From assembly GCA_910586555.1 (NCBI GenBank), contig CAJUJY010000005.1, forward strand, positions 1 through 64,000: a DNA stretch of 64,000 nucleotides, read 5' to 3'. Below the pieces are notes generated by a model that was given only the letters and a program-made list of their open reading frames with translations, was not told where the DNA came from and did not search any database. Positions 15,968 through 25,846 of the stretch are shown one piece after another; the stretch's first letter is position 1, and each line of letters begins with the position of its first letter. The DNA comes from an uncultured Lachnospiraceae bacterium. GTDB taxonomy: Bacteria; Bacillota; Clostridia; Lachnospirales; Lachnospiraceae. The position numbers were made by a program, and so were the translations under genes.

Positions 15968-18900
15968 ATGAGGCCAGATATGGGATTTTTAAAATTCAGG
16001 AAGGCGTATGCTATTGTGGCAGCTTTAGCTATTACAATATCACAGTCCGATATCCAGGGCGGTATTGTACATGCTGCGCCTAAAAAAGTTAAAACGGTTT
16101 CCGTTAAGATTGGCGGGAAAGATGTTACAAAGAAAACATTTAAAATGACAAAGGGGAAAAGTGCAAAACTGAAGGTTTTAGTAAAACCAGCAGCATCAAA
16201 GAAAAAGGTTACTTTCCAGTCTTCCAGCCAGAAAGTAGTAAAAGTAACTAAAAATGGGAAACTATCGGCTAAAAAAACAGGCAGTGCTAAAATTACAGTC
16301 CAGGTTAAAGGCAAAGACGGAAAGAACAAAAAGACATGGGTTAAAATTAAAGTAACAAAAAAGAACACAAATGTAACAACAAAAGCACCTGGAACAGAAG
16401 AAGGCAGCACACCAGAACCAGTGGTTACAGATGCGCCAGAAGAGGGCAAAGTGCCAGAAATAACAAATGCACCAGAAGGGTCTTTAGTTCCAGCGGAGAG
16501 CAAAGCACCAGAAGAGAGTAAAGTACCAGAAGAAAGCAAAGCACCAGCAGCAAGCCAGACGCCAGAAGAGGGTAAAACACCAGAAGTAACAGGTATGCCA
16601 GCAGGCCTGGTATATCCAGGGATTTTACCAGGCGGCGGCTCTTCTGGCAGCACAACAACAGCACCAGAAAAAACTACAGTACCATCACAGACACCAGTAA
16701 CACCAGATGCAAGCCCTTCAGTACCAGCAGACACCACTGCTGCACCAGAAGAGAGCCAGACGCCAGCACCAACAGAAAGCCCGGCTCCAACAGGTGTTCC
16801 TGTTACAGATAAAACAGAAACTATAAATAATTCCAGGGATTTATTAAAAGAACTGGCAAAAGTGCCGCTTCCTGCCAAAATTATTTATAATTCACAGGAA
16901 AAAGAAGAAATAGAACTGCCAGAGTTAAACGCATCAAATACAACATTAATTGTTAATGCCCCAAATGCTACAATTAGTAATAATACAGTATTTAAGGATA
17001 TACAAATTGATGCAATTTCAGCAGATACATGGTTTGAAAAGGCAACAAAGAACAAAATTAAAGTTAATGCTAAAAAGTCCCATATATGTGTAGCCAATGG
17101 TGCTTCTTTAGAGAAGTTAGATGTAGCTGGCAGCGCAGAAGGGGTTAATATTGAAAATGAAGGTACAGTTAAGGGCATTTCTGTTTCAGTAAGTGTTAAT
17201 ATTACTATTACAGGCTCAAACCGTACTAAAATTCCTTTTGAAGTACAAGAGTCTGCTAAAGGGACATTAATTAATACAACAATTCCTCTTGGTGTAGATG
17301 CATCAGCAGATATTACATTGCAATTACGTCTTGGTGCAGAACAGATGACTTCTGTTTCAATACTCAATAGTCTGGTAAATCTTACATTACAGGGGCTTGG
17401 TGTTATACCTGTAACAAATAAGGAAGATAATAAAACAGAAAATATTGTTGCATCAGTACCAGATGGTTTTGATATAGAAAACGGTAATGTTTCACCTGCT
17501 GCCATTACAGGAATAGTAACAAAGGCATCAGCAGATGGAAACAGCCTGCTTGAAAATGCATCTGTATATATGCTTCCTTATAAAGATGGTTCTGTATCAG
17601 AAAATCTGGATACATTAATTGCAGAAGCAGAAGAGGCAGGAAACTGCATTAAAACTGTTACACAGGCAGATGGAAAATATGAAATTAACGGGCTTAAAAG
17701 AGGAAATTACCTGCTGGCTGTAAAGGCAGACGGGCTTCTTGGTTATAAACAGACTGTTATATTAAACAGGGAAGTATATTATAACCCAGATATCGTAATG
17801 CTAGATGCCTCAGATGAAAATGCAACAGGAAATGCAGAAGGGATTCTTGTTGATGCAGTAACTGGCAATGTAAATACTTCACTTTTACTAGAATTAAGAA
17901 AAGGTGCAGGAAACATATCTGGTGAACCATATGCTTCTACAGAATCAGATGCATCTACAAGTATGTACAGGTTTAATAATATACCTGTAGGTACATATAC
18001 AATATATGTAAAAGATACTGCGGAAAATAAAAAATACAGTAATGCAACATTTACATTAACAATACTTCCAGATACTACAGTTACCAGGAATATGACAATT
18101 TCAAGGGTAGATACAAATAATGAGGGACAGTTACAGTTTATCCTGCGCTGGCTGCCAGAGCCAGTTTCTGGTGCAAGTGTGGTATCAAGTGATTTAGATT
18201 CACACCTGACAGGGCCTTTATCAAGTGGGGCTGGAATGTTCCATACATATTTTAGTAACAGGCAGTATTTTGAAAATAATGAGCAGTATGCAGACCTTGA
18301 CAGGGATGATACAGATTATGAAGGGCCTGAAACAACAACTGTACGTAAGGAAACAGACGGGATATACCATTTTTATGTACATGATTTTGCAAATAGCAGC
18401 CAGTATAATACAAAACTTTCAACATCAAAACCTGTAGTAGATGTATATGTTGGAGATGTGCTTATAGGTTCATTCTCAGTACCAGAAGGGGCTGGCAATA
18501 TATGGGATGTATGTACATATAATACTATAACAGATACATTAACCCCTGTTAATGAAATTTACTACCATAATAGTGATGTAGATACAATAGGAAATGATAA
18601 TACTGCAATAAATTATCTTAAAGAATTACTAAATAATAACTGGGAAGATTACAATATTGCAGAACTTTTAAAAGAAGCACAGGAGCTTGCAAACAAGCCT
18701 TGCAGTTATACTGAAGCTAGTGTAATGGCTGCACGTTTAAGTGCTATAAGAGAATCATTTTCTATAGATGGAATAAATTTTACAGGCATGTATGGTGATG
18801 TTTATAATAGTGTAGAAGATGGTATTCCGGTTATCGGTCTTACAGGCATGGAAGCTTCACTGCCTGGTGATATTGAAGTATTTCTTACAAGCCCTGCTAT

Positions 18901-19315
18901 GTCATATGAAGTAACAGATTCAGATAAAAAGGAGTATGATAATAAAATTATAGTACGAAACAAAGTAACAGGCGTTACAAAGAATTACTATATTATCTAC
19001 AGCCAGTATATTGAAGATATGGTACCATATGGAGCAGAAGACGGAAATAATTATATTGATAATATGGAAATAAGCAGCAAATATACTGCCAGTGGAAGAG
19101 AAGATATTATAAATATCTCTGGTACAGCAGAAGCATTATCAGGGCCAGCCCTTAAATTCTACAATGAAGATGTTACATATGAATACGAAGAATTAACAGA
19201 TAATACATATTATACAGGAAAGTTTACAATTTCTTATAAAGAAAATACTAAAGTTTATTTTGTAATATACAATAGAACAGTAATTGATGTAAAACTGGAT
19301 GGCATATCTGAATAA
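15968..19315 (+). CDS. large secreted protein with Big2-like, Pro-rich and carboxypeptidase-regulatory-like domains
   Basis: The 1115-aa protein has a signal peptide (about 5-35, ending near VHA-AP). A bacterial Ig-like (Big2) domain follows at about 40-130 (VSVKIGGKDVTKKTFKMTKG, then SAKKTGSAKITVQV). Next is a Pro/Glu/Thr-rich linker with repeated APEE/VPEES units (about 135-280). A beta-rich region resembling a right-handed helix (280-500) precedes two carboxypeptidase-regulatory-like modules (about 510-610 and 615-715), and a C-terminal region contains SSDLDSHLTGP. No LPXTG or other anchor is visible, so it is probably secreted or held non-covalently. The start is uncertain: ATG 15968 and ATG 15980 both have weak binding sites, and 15980 gives the more typical signal peptide. 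Monocistronic, with a strong terminator after it. Confidence 0.85.
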   Translation: MRPDMGFLKFRKAYAIVAALAITISQSDIQGGIVHAAPKKVKTVSVKIGGKDVTKKTFKMTKGKSAKLKVLVKPAASKKKVTFQSSSQKVVKVTKNGKLSAKKTGSAKITVQVKGKDGKNKKTWVKIKVTKKNTNVTTKAPGTEEGSTPEPVVTDAPEEGKVPEITNAPEGSLVPAESKAPEESKVPEESKAPAASQTPEEGKTPEVTGMPAGLVYPGILPGGGSSGSTTTAPEKTTVPSQTPVTPDASPSVPADTTAAPEESQTPAPTESPAPTGVPVTDKTETINNSRDLLKELAKVPLPAKIIYNSQEKEEIELPELNASNTTLIVNAPNATISNNTVFKDIQIDAISADTWFEKATKNKIKVNAKKSHICVANGASLEKLDVAGSAEGVNIENEGTVKGISVSVSVNITITGSNRTKIPFEVQESAKGTLINTTIPLGVDASADITLQLRLGAEQMTSVSILNSLVNLTLQGLGVIPVTNKEDNKTENIVASVPDGFDIENGNVSPAAITGIVTKASADGNSLLENASVYMLPYKDGSVSENLDTLIAEAEEAGNCIKTVTQADGKYEINGLKRGNYLLAVKADGLLGYKQTVILNREVYYNPDIVMLDASDENATGNAEGILVDAVTGNVNTSLLLELRKGAGNISGEPYASTESDASTSMYRFNNIPVGTYTIYVKDTAENKKYSNATFTLTILPDTTVTRNMTISRVDTNNEGQLQFILRWLPEPVSGASVVSSDLDSHLTGPLSSGAGMFHTYFSNRQYFENNEQYADLDRDDTDYEGPETTTVRKETDGIYHFYVHDFANSSQYNTKLSTSKPVVDVYVGDVLIGSFSVPEGAGNIWDVCTYNTITDTLTPVNEIYYHNSDVDTIGNDNTAINYLKELLNNNWEDYNIAELLKEAQELANKPCSYTEASVMAARLSAIRESFSIDGINFTGMYGDVYNSVEDGIPVIGLTGMEASLPGDIEVFLTSPAMSYEVTDSDKKEYDNKIIVRNKVTGVTKNYYIIYSQYIEDMVPYGAEDGNNYIDNMEISSKYTASGREDIINISGTAEALSGPALKFYNEDVTYEYEELTDNTYYTGKFTISYKENTKVYFVIYNRTVIDVKLDGISE

Positions 19316-19369
19316 GGCAGTACTGGCCGCCGCCAGTTAAAGAAGCATAATATATATACAAAAAGAAAT

Positions 19370-19417
19370 AATCCCCCTGTTACTGCTATAATGGAAGCAC
19401 CAGGGGGATTTTTTTAT
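19370..19417 (+). terminator. intrinsic terminator
   Basis: AATCCCCCTG (19370-19379) pairs with CAGGGGGATT (19401-19410), followed by a run of T. It ends the secreted-protein gene. Confidence 0.85.
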
Positions 19418-19474
19418 TATATATCCTGCCAGCCTGTTTTACTTGCCTGTACTACGTACAGGCAAACATGGATA

Positions 19475-20377
19475 TTAATTTTGGTCATTTTTATTTTTAC
19501 CAGTTTTAATATTAAAGTTAGTAAAAAGTTCCCTGGCATCAATTAATTTTTTATTGCGTGATATTAACTTCATAGTTGGAAATGCATCCAGTATACGTAT
19601 ATTTCCATTAAAAGGGCACTTTTTTAAGAATTTTGAATGTTTTTCAAAGTAACTTTTAAAACGTTCTTCAATCTGCAAAAGCCTGGCATCAGTTCCAAAT
19701 GCTTCTTTTAATGAGTTTATTTTATTGTATATTGTTTCTTTCTTAATATTAAAATTAACAGTTTTTGAATATATAGTTTCACGTAATGTTTTATAACGGA
19801 TATCCTGTAATAAACTTTCAACTTCATTGCGGAAGTTGTAGATGGCTTCTAGCTGTCTGCTAAAGTTTACCGCAGTAAATATTGTATATAATAAATCAGC
19901 AGATGTTAGTATAATTGCAATAACCAGCAGGTATGTTCCTTCTTTTACTGGAATAAAATTAATTATTTTTATAACAAGAGGCTCTAAAAAATCAAATAAA
20001 AATATTGATAAAAACCCCCAGAAAAGTGAAGGTATAAGTGCAACTCTTCCTTGGAAATTATATGGTTCATTAGAATAATCCCACCATTTAGCATGTGTAA
20101 GTTTTTCAAGCAGAATTGCAACAATATATTCTGCAACAGTTGCAATAACCATTCCACATATAAAAAGCAGTGAAGGATGTGGTTCTAATGGCCTTAAAAG
20201 TATATATACAAGGGTTGCGCCTGTCCCATATAAAGGCAGCAGCGGGCCATTTAAAAAACCCCTGTTAATAAGTTTATGGTCCCTTATGGAAACAAAAGCA
20301 CTTTCATAAATCCAGCCAAAGAAACTGAAAACATAAAAATTCATAAATATAAAATATGGTGTTAATCCCAGAATCAT
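19475..20377 (-). CDS. CmpB-type putative ABC transporter permease (PF06541)
   Basis: A membrane protein whose first 180 residues hold five or six helices with the family landmarks FFGWIYES, KLINRGFLNGPLLPLYGTGA and WWDYSNEPYNFQGRVALIPSLFWGFLSIF. The last 110 residues form a basic, helical cytoplasmic tail. The start at 20377 (MILGLTPYF) has GGGGAT upstream; the in-frame extension to 20455 has none. The function of the family is unknown despite the transporter label, and no ATPase gene is adjacent. It is convergent with the upstream gene's terminator and divergent from the asparaginase operon. Confidence 0.75.
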   Translation of the reverse strand: MILGLTPYFIFMNFYVFSFFGWIYESAFVSIRDHKLINRGFLNGPLLPLYGTGATLVYILLRPLEPHPSLLFICGMVIATVAEYIVAILLEKLTHAKWWDYSNEPYNFQGRVALIPSLFWGFLSIFLFDFLEPLVIKIINFIPVKEGTYLLVIAIILTSADLLYTIFTAVNFSRQLEAIYNFRNEVESLLQDIRYKTLRETIYSKTVNFNIKKETIYNKINSLKEAFGTDARLLQIEERFKSYFEKHSKFLKKCPFNGNIRILDAFPTMKLISRNKKLIDARELFTNFNIKTGKNKNDQN

Positions 20378-20570
20378 AATTATCCCCGTTTCTGTCAGGT
20401 ATTTTGTATTATAGCCTTCTTTTGATATTATGCACTTGTACACAACTAAAATCAAGAAAAATTTATGAAACAGACACAGTTATACATGTGAATTTTCTTG
20501 CGTGGGCATAATATATTGTGTATAATTATGGCGGGCAGGATTTGTAGTTATAGCAGAATGGGGGACTTTT

Positions 20571-21620
20571 ATGAAAATATTGCTTATTTTTACAGGGGGG
20601 ACAATAGGAAGTACAGAAAGTGGCGGTTTTATATCACCTGATGGGGAAAAGGTGTATAAGCTGGTTAATATGTACAGAAAACGTGCAGAAAAAAATAAAG
20701 ATGGCAATGTCTTGTTTGATATTATAAAACCATACCAGGAACTTAGTGAAAATATTAACTGTAATAATTTAAAGCTTCTTGCCTGTTGTTTAAAAAATGT
20801 ACAAGCAGACAAATATAATGGGATAATTATAACACATGGCACTGATACTATACAATATACATCTGCATTTACGGGATATATAATGCAGGGGTTAAATATA
20901 CCTGTTGTATTTGTGTCTTCTAATTATGTGCTTGAAGATGCACGTTCAAACGGCGTGGATAATTTTTATTATGCAGTGGAATTTATAAGACAGGAAAATA
21001 AAGGTGGTGTATTTGTTTCTTATTGTAATAGTGGCAGTTCCCCTAAGATACACTATGCAACAAGGTTAATTATGCACCAGGCATACAGTGATGCTTTATA
21101 TAGTGTATTTGGGATGTATTATGGTTATTTTGATGATGGGAAATTTATTTGCAGGGATAAAAATGATTTATATTTAAACAGCAAGGATAAAAATGTTTTC
21201 CAGGAATACATTTGCAATAGCAGCACGGCGGACGGAAGCGGTCTGTCTGGAATTATGGTAATACACCCGTATCCTGGCATTAAGTACATGCTGCCTTTAA
21301 GCGGTACAAAAGCAGTGTTACACTACACTTACCATTCAGGGACAGTGTGCAGTAAGGCAGAGGGTTTAAATGAATTTGCAGACTATACCAGGGCAAATAA
21401 AATTCCTGTATTTATTACAGGTGCAGGAAATGGCGCAGATTATGAAAGCATGAAGTGTTACAGGGAACTTGGCTTTTATGTGCTGGCTCCTGCCTCTCCT
21501 GAAGCAATGTATATTAAATTATGGCTTTGCACTATTAATAATAAAAGCATAAATAAAATAGCTGGAATAATGAATACGCCAATAGCAGCCGATATTGTAA
21601 ACACAAATATTTTACCATAA
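20571..21620 (+). CDS. L-asparaginase family protein
   Basis: A type I-like asparaginase, converting Asn to Asp plus ammonia. The nucleophile Thr lies in FTGGTIGST (residues 7-15) and the second catalytic group in ITHGTDTIQYTSAF (about 86-99). The C-terminal half is divergent but keeps LHYTYHSGT and PVFITGAGNG. GGGGGAC precedes the ATG. It starts a run of four close genes with the U32-like, ybaK and NUDIX genes (gaps 23, 53 and 44 bp), which suggests an operon. The real substrate may differ, since the C-terminal domain is only weakly conserved. Confidence 0.82.
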   Translation: MKILLIFTGGTIGSTESGGFISPDGEKVYKLVNMYRKRAEKNKDGNVLFDIIKPYQELSENINCNNLKLLACCLKNVQADKYNGIIITHGTDTIQYTSAFTGYIMQGLNIPVVFVSSNYVLEDARSNGVDNFYYAVEFIRQENKGGVFVSYCNSGSSPKIHYATRLIMHQAYSDALYSVFGMYYGYFDDGKFICRDKNDLYLNSKDKNVFQEYICNSSTADGSGLSGIMVIHPYPGIKYMLPLSGTKAVLHYTYHSGTVCSKAEGLNEFADYTRANKIPVFITGAGNGADYESMKCYRELGFYVLAPASPEAMYIKLWLCTINNKSINKIAGIMNTPIAADIVNTNILP

Positions 21621-21643
21621 TAAAGGGGGAAAGACAGGAAAGC

Positions 21644-22507
21644 ATGATTAAATTTTACCTTCCAGATTTTTATAGTAAATTTGCATTAAATGAATTAATT
21701 ATTAATATGTTAAATGAATATCCGGAATGTTTTTATGACAATATAGAAATAGGTGCTGTCTATGGCTGTTTTCCAGGATCACTCTGGAACGGCGGCAGGG
21801 TATGTCCTGGCTATACACGCAGGGAACAGCTTCTCGGCGTATTAAAAGAATATAATGACAGGGGCATACCATGCAGGTTCACATTTACTAATTCCTTATT
21901 AAAAGAAGAGCATTTATATGATACCTTTTGTAATATGTGCCTTAAACTTGCAGATAATGGCATAAACGAAGTACTTGTTAATTCACCTCTTCTGGAAGAA
22001 TATATACGCAGGAATTACCCTGGATATAAGATAATACTTTCAACAACAAGGGAAATAAAAACGGTTGAAGGTATTGAAAGTGAATCTTTAAAAGATTATT
22101 ATATTATTGTGCTTGATAAGTCGTTTAATAATACAGATAAACTACAGCAGCTTAAAGACAGGGACAAGTATGAAATACTTGTTGATTCATTTTGTATGGA
22201 CTCATGTCCAAATAGTACTAACCACTATAAAGAAGTTTCAAGGGCACAACTGGAATTTGACAGTGCAGATTTTCCTATGTGCCGTGCTATTAACAGGGAT
22301 TTTTATGAATTTATAGGAAATAAAACTTTTATTACAGTTGAAGATTTATATGGAAAATATTTTCAAATGGGATATAATAAGTTTAAGCTTGATGGCAGGG
22401 CATTTAATGTGTATACAGTAATGGAAAGCTATATGTATTATCTTGTAAAGCCTGTACACAGGGACAGGGTAAGGCTTTCAGTGTTAAAGGCACTAGACCG
22501 TCTTTAA
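21644..22507 (+). CDS. U32-peptidase-like hypothetical protein
   Basis: A 287-aa soluble protein. It opens MIKFYLPDFYSKFALNELI and contains GRVCPGYTRREQ, FTNSLLKEEHLYDTFCN and NEVLVNSPLLEEYIRRNYPGYKIILSTTREI, a pattern of alternating strands and helices like the TIM-barrel half of U32-type proteins. Conserved cysteines occur at VDSFCMDSCPN and FPMCRAI. I do not recognise a characterised family and assign no function. It begins 23 bp after the asparaginase gene behind GGGGGAAAGACAGG, so the two are likely co-transcribed. Confidence 0.55.
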   Translation: MIKFYLPDFYSKFALNELIINMLNEYPECFYDNIEIGAVYGCFPGSLWNGGRVCPGYTRREQLLGVLKEYNDRGIPCRFTFTNSLLKEEHLYDTFCNMCLKLADNGINEVLVNSPLLEEYIRRNYPGYKIILSTTREIKTVEGIESESLKDYYIIVLDKSFNNTDKLQQLKDRDKYEILVDSFCMDSCPNSTNHYKEVSRAQLEFDSADFPMCRAINRDFYEFIGNKTFITVEDLYGKYFQMGYNKFKLDGRAFNVYTVMESYMYYLVKPVHRDRVRLSVLKALDRL

Positions 22508-22560
22508 AATATAAATATTTGGGATATAAATAAGTATAGAAATGGCAAGGCAGGGATATT

Positions 22561-23040
22561 ATGGGAAAAGAAGTTAAAACAAATGCTATGAGGATTTTGG
22601 ACAGAAGTAATATTAAATATAAGTTAAATACATATAATTGTGATAATTTTACAGATGGAAAACAGATAGCAGACATGCTTGGACAGGATTATAATATTTC
22701 ATTTAAAACACTTGTAGCGGCTGGCAAGAGTACACAGTATTATGTATTTGTAATTCCAGTTGCAGAAGAACTTGACCTGAAACATGCAGCAATAGAGGCA
22801 GGTGAGAAAAATATAAGCCTTGTACATGTTAAAGACATTAATAAAATAACAGGATATATAAGAGGTGGCTGTACACCAGTTGGCATGAAAAAACTATATC
22901 CAACATTTGTCCATGAAAGTGCAAAAACATTCCAGAACATTATTATAAGTGGTGGAAGGCTTGGAACCCAGATAATTCTTAATCCAGATGACCTGCTTAA
23001 AGTGACTGGCGGGAAATATGCAGATATAATAGTACACTAA
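22561..23040 (+). CDS. ybaK: Cys-tRNA(Pro)/Cys-tRNA(Cys) deacylase
   Basis: A 159-aa YbaK/EbsC-type trans-editing enzyme that removes Cys misloaded on tRNA(Pro). Visible family features are TNAMRILDRSNIKYKLNTY, FKTLVAAGKSTQYYVFVIPVAEELDLK with the conserved Lys pair, and the end motifs GYIRGGCTPVGMKK and IIISGGRLGTQIILNPDDL. The length is normal. AAGGCAGGGATATT precedes the ATG. It lies in the same run as the asparaginase and NUDIX genes. Confidence 0.92.
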   Translation: MGKEVKTNAMRILDRSNIKYKLNTYNCDNFTDGKQIADMLGQDYNISFKTLVAAGKSTQYYVFVIPVAEELDLKHAAIEAGEKNISLVHVKDINKITGYIRGGCTPVGMKKLYPTFVHESAKTFQNIIISGGRLGTQIILNPDDLLKVTGGKYADIIVH

Positions 23041-23084
23041 CCTAAGAGGCAGGTTTTATACCAGGCAGAAGGAGGATTTTTAAT

Positions 23085-23708
23085 ATGGAGGAACGTAAAC
23101 ATGTAAATGGCTGGAAGAAGCAGACAAATAATAAATTCCTGAATATGTATGAAGCAGAAGCTATTGATGCTAATGGCAGAAGCTTTTCATATTATTTTGC
23201 TACAAGGAGGAAAGACGGGGAATTAATGTGCCAGACAGGAAAGCTTTGGGCAGAGGGTGCTGTTTTTTATGCACTGCTTAAGGATGACCCGTCTAAAATA
23301 GTTCTTGTAAGGCAATACAGGTATCCAGTAAACAATTATGTATATGAGCTGCCAGCAGGCCTTATTGATGAAGGGGAAACAGCATGGCAGACAGCAGTAA
23401 GGGAGATTAAGGAAGAAACAGGAATGGATTTTGAACCATTTACAGATTACCCGGACTGCCTTAAAAGGCCATTTATACAAAGCCAGGGAATGGCTGATGA
23501 ATGTGATATTACAGTATATGGTTATGCAACAGGAAGCCCTTCTACTAAGGGCAATGAAGCAACAGAGGATATAGAGGTTATTATTGCAGATAAAGAAAAG
23601 GTTAAAAATATACTTTCTGAGGGGCTTGTTACTATAAGAGCAGAATATCTGCTTATGCAGTTTTTAAAGAGCGACCCTGGCAACCCATTTGAGTTTCTAA
23701 ATATATAA
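23085..23708 (+). CDS. NUDIX hydrolase (ADP-ribose pyrophosphatase-like)
   Basis: A 207-aa protein with a complete Nudix box, GLIDEGETAWQTAVREIKEETGM, preceded by the KIVLVRQYRYPVNNYVYELPAG segment typical of ADP-ribose/nucleoside-diphosphate-sugar pyrophosphatases. The active-site residues REIKEE are intact. AAGGAGG precedes the start. It is last of the four closely spaced genes before the lipoprotein gene (37 bp gap). Confidence 0.88.
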   Translation: MEERKHVNGWKKQTNNKFLNMYEAEAIDANGRSFSYYFATRRKDGELMCQTGKLWAEGAVFYALLKDDPSKIVLVRQYRYPVNNYVYELPAGLIDEGETAWQTAVREIKEETGMDFEPFTDYPDCLKRPFIQSQGMADECDITVYGYATGSPSTKGNEATEDIEVIIADKEKVKNILSEGLVTIRAEYLLMQFLKSDPGNPFEFLNI

Positions 23709-23745
23709 ACATATTATTTACAGCATAAGGACGGAGGGGCTAGTT

Positions 23746-25770
23746 ATGAAAGCAGGCTGGATAAGGGTTATATCATTTGCAGTTTTGCTTGCAGCAGTTA
23801 TGGCTGTGGCAGGCTGTTCTAATAAACAGGAGAAGAAGCCGAAACCAAAGCCGCAGGCAACTGCTATTGTTGATAATGGCAATATAGATGCACAAGGCAA
23901 GGGTGAAGGGCAGTCAGATATACCACTTGTTATAGGCTGTGATAAATTAAACAGGAATTTTAACCCTTTTGCTGCAAAAAGTGAAGATGACAAACAGGCT
24001 GTCAGCCTTACGCAGTTATACCTTATAGAAAATGACAGGCGCGGGCAGGTTATATATAATGGGATTGATGGTGAAGTTAAAACATATAATGGCAATAATT
24101 ACACGTATTATGGCCCGTCCGATATAGAAACCAGGTATAACCGCAAGAAAGATGAAACACTTTACATTATAACATTGCGTGATGACCTTAAGTTTAGTGA
24201 TGGTAAACAGGTTACAATAGATGATGTTATTTTTACTATGTATGTTTTATGTGATAAAGAATATAAAGGAAGCTATAAACTTGGAAATTATAATATTAAA
24301 GGGCTTTTAAAATATAAGAATAATAAGAAAGTAAAAAATATTGCAGGCATAAAGCGCCTTGGCAATTATAAAATGAGTATTATAGCAAATGGTTTTGATG
24401 CTTCACTGGTACATGCTTTAAAGATACCAATATGCCCGCTGCATTATTATGGAAATGAAAAACAGTATAATTACAGTAAGAAGAAATTTGGTTTTAAAAA
24501 GGGTGATATATCAAAGGTATGCGCTAATAAAACCTCTCCAACAGGCGCAGGGCCTTACAGGTTTGTAAAATATGAGAATAAAATTATTTATTATGCTTCT
24601 AATGAAATCTACTATAAAGGCTGTCCAAGAATTGCATATGTGCAGCTTAAAGAGATGAGGGATATTTTAAAAACCACACAGTCAAAGATTGACATGGAAG
24701 CAGAAGAAGTACAAGAGGCGGCAGGAAGCATGGAAACAGGTGATACACAGAAAGAACCTGTGCCAAACCGCAATGCAAAGGTTCTTGAAATGACAGAAGG
24801 TACAGTTGATATATTAGATACAGTATTATCAGATAATGATATTTCATGGGTATCATATGCTAATTCCAACGGGGAAGTGTCAGGAAACCGTATTGCAACA
24901 AATTTCGTGCCAACGGGTGTTTATGAGTATATTGGCATTAACCCTGGCAATGTTAAAGCAGGAAAGGATGCTTACAGCATACAGTCAAAAAGTATACGGA
25001 AAGCATTTGCAACAGCATTTAGTTCATTCAGAAGCAGTTTATATAACAGTGCATATATAATACAGTATCCATGCCCTGCTGCCTTATGGCTTTGTGCAGA
25101 CAAGGAAGATGAGGGGTATGGCCAGGCATATAATAAAGATATAAACGGTGATATTATATATGATGAAACAGATGATATTACAAAAAAATACGAAGATATA
25201 AAGAAAGCTGTGCTTTCATATCTTGAAGTGGCAGGTTATACTATAAATGGCATGAATGTAAGCAGTGCACCAAAAGGTGCAGGCATGGGATATTCTATAA
25301 TTGTAGCAGGCGGGAAGAACAACCCGTTATATCCGCTTGTATCAAAAACAGCAGAATTATTTAAGGATATTGGAATGACCCTTGATATTGTGCAGGCTGG
25401 TGATAAAAAGGCAGTTCAAAAAAAAGTTGCAAAAGGGCAGCTACAGCTATGGGCTGGACGCTGTAATACAGGTACAGGATACAGCTTGTATAAAAGATAT
25501 GCAGGAAAAGACAGTCTGTTTGGAATTGATAACCAGAAATTTATAAAACTTATAAAACGGGCAGAAGGGACAGCTAAAGATGCATTAATGAAGAAAAGGT
25601 ATAAACACTGTTATAATAATATACTTGAAATGGCTGTTGAAATTCCTGTTATTGAACAGCAGTCGGCGTTAATGTGCAGTTCGTCAAGAATAGATATAGA
25701 TACAATGACAAAGGATATAACAAAGTATTATAGCTGGACAAATGAAATAGAAAATATAGAAATGAAGTAA
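23746..25770 (+). CDS. peptide/nickel-type ABC substrate-binding lipoprotein (SBP_bac_5)
   Basis: A 674-aa secreted lipoprotein. The signal peptide ends in a lipobox AVAGC (Cys about 24), followed by a Lys/Pro-rich tether. The family-5 binding fold is shown by LNRNFNPFAA, LRDDLKFSDGKQVTIDDVIFTM and TSPTGAGPYRF. There is an acidic insert at about 315-345 (EAEEVQEAAGSMETGDTQKE), perhaps an exposed loop. No permease or ATPase genes adjoin it, so it may be an orphan receptor for oligopeptides. A bidirectional terminator follows. Confidence 0.85.
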   Translation: MKAGWIRVISFAVLLAAVMAVAGCSNKQEKKPKPKPQATAIVDNGNIDAQGKGEGQSDIPLVIGCDKLNRNFNPFAAKSEDDKQAVSLTQLYLIENDRRGQVIYNGIDGEVKTYNGNNYTYYGPSDIETRYNRKKDETLYIITLRDDLKFSDGKQVTIDDVIFTMYVLCDKEYKGSYKLGNYNIKGLLKYKNNKKVKNIAGIKRLGNYKMSIIANGFDASLVHALKIPICPLHYYGNEKQYNYSKKKFGFKKGDISKVCANKTSPTGAGPYRFVKYENKIIYYASNEIYYKGCPRIAYVQLKEMRDILKTTQSKIDMEAEEVQEAAGSMETGDTQKEPVPNRNAKVLEMTEGTVDILDTVLSDNDISWVSYANSNGEVSGNRIATNFVPTGVYEYIGINPGNVKAGKDAYSIQSKSIRKAFATAFSSFRSSLYNSAYIIQYPCPAALWLCADKEDEGYGQAYNKDINGDIIYDETDDITKKYEDIKKAVLSYLEVAGYTINGMNVSSAPKGAGMGYSIIVAGGKNNPLYPLVSKTAELFKDIGMTLDIVQAGDKKAVQKKVAKGQLQLWAGRCNTGTGYSLYKRYAGKDSLFGIDNQKFIKLIKRAEGTAKDALMKKRYKHCYNNILEMAVEIPVIEQQSALMCSSSRIDIDTMTKDITKYYSWTNEIENIEMK

Positions 25771-25785
25771 TATAATAACAGGCTT

Positions 25786-25830
25786 AAAACAGACAGGCAA
25801 GTATAGAAACCTGCCTGCCTGTTTTATTTT
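25786..25830. terminator. bidirectional intrinsic terminator
   Basis: AAAACAGACAGGCA pairs imperfectly with the TGCCTGCCTGTTTT downstream arm, with T-rich sequence on the plus side and A-rich on the other. It separates the lipoprotein gene from the convergent hemolysin III gene. Confidence 0.75.
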
Positions 25831-25846
25831 TACATAACCTGTGCTG

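Noticed and set aside
15670..16878. 402-codon minus-strand frame opposite the Big2 protein
   Set aside because: Its Ser/Gly/Val-rich sequence is the complement of the Pro/Glu repeats; the plus strand has signal peptide, domains and terminator.
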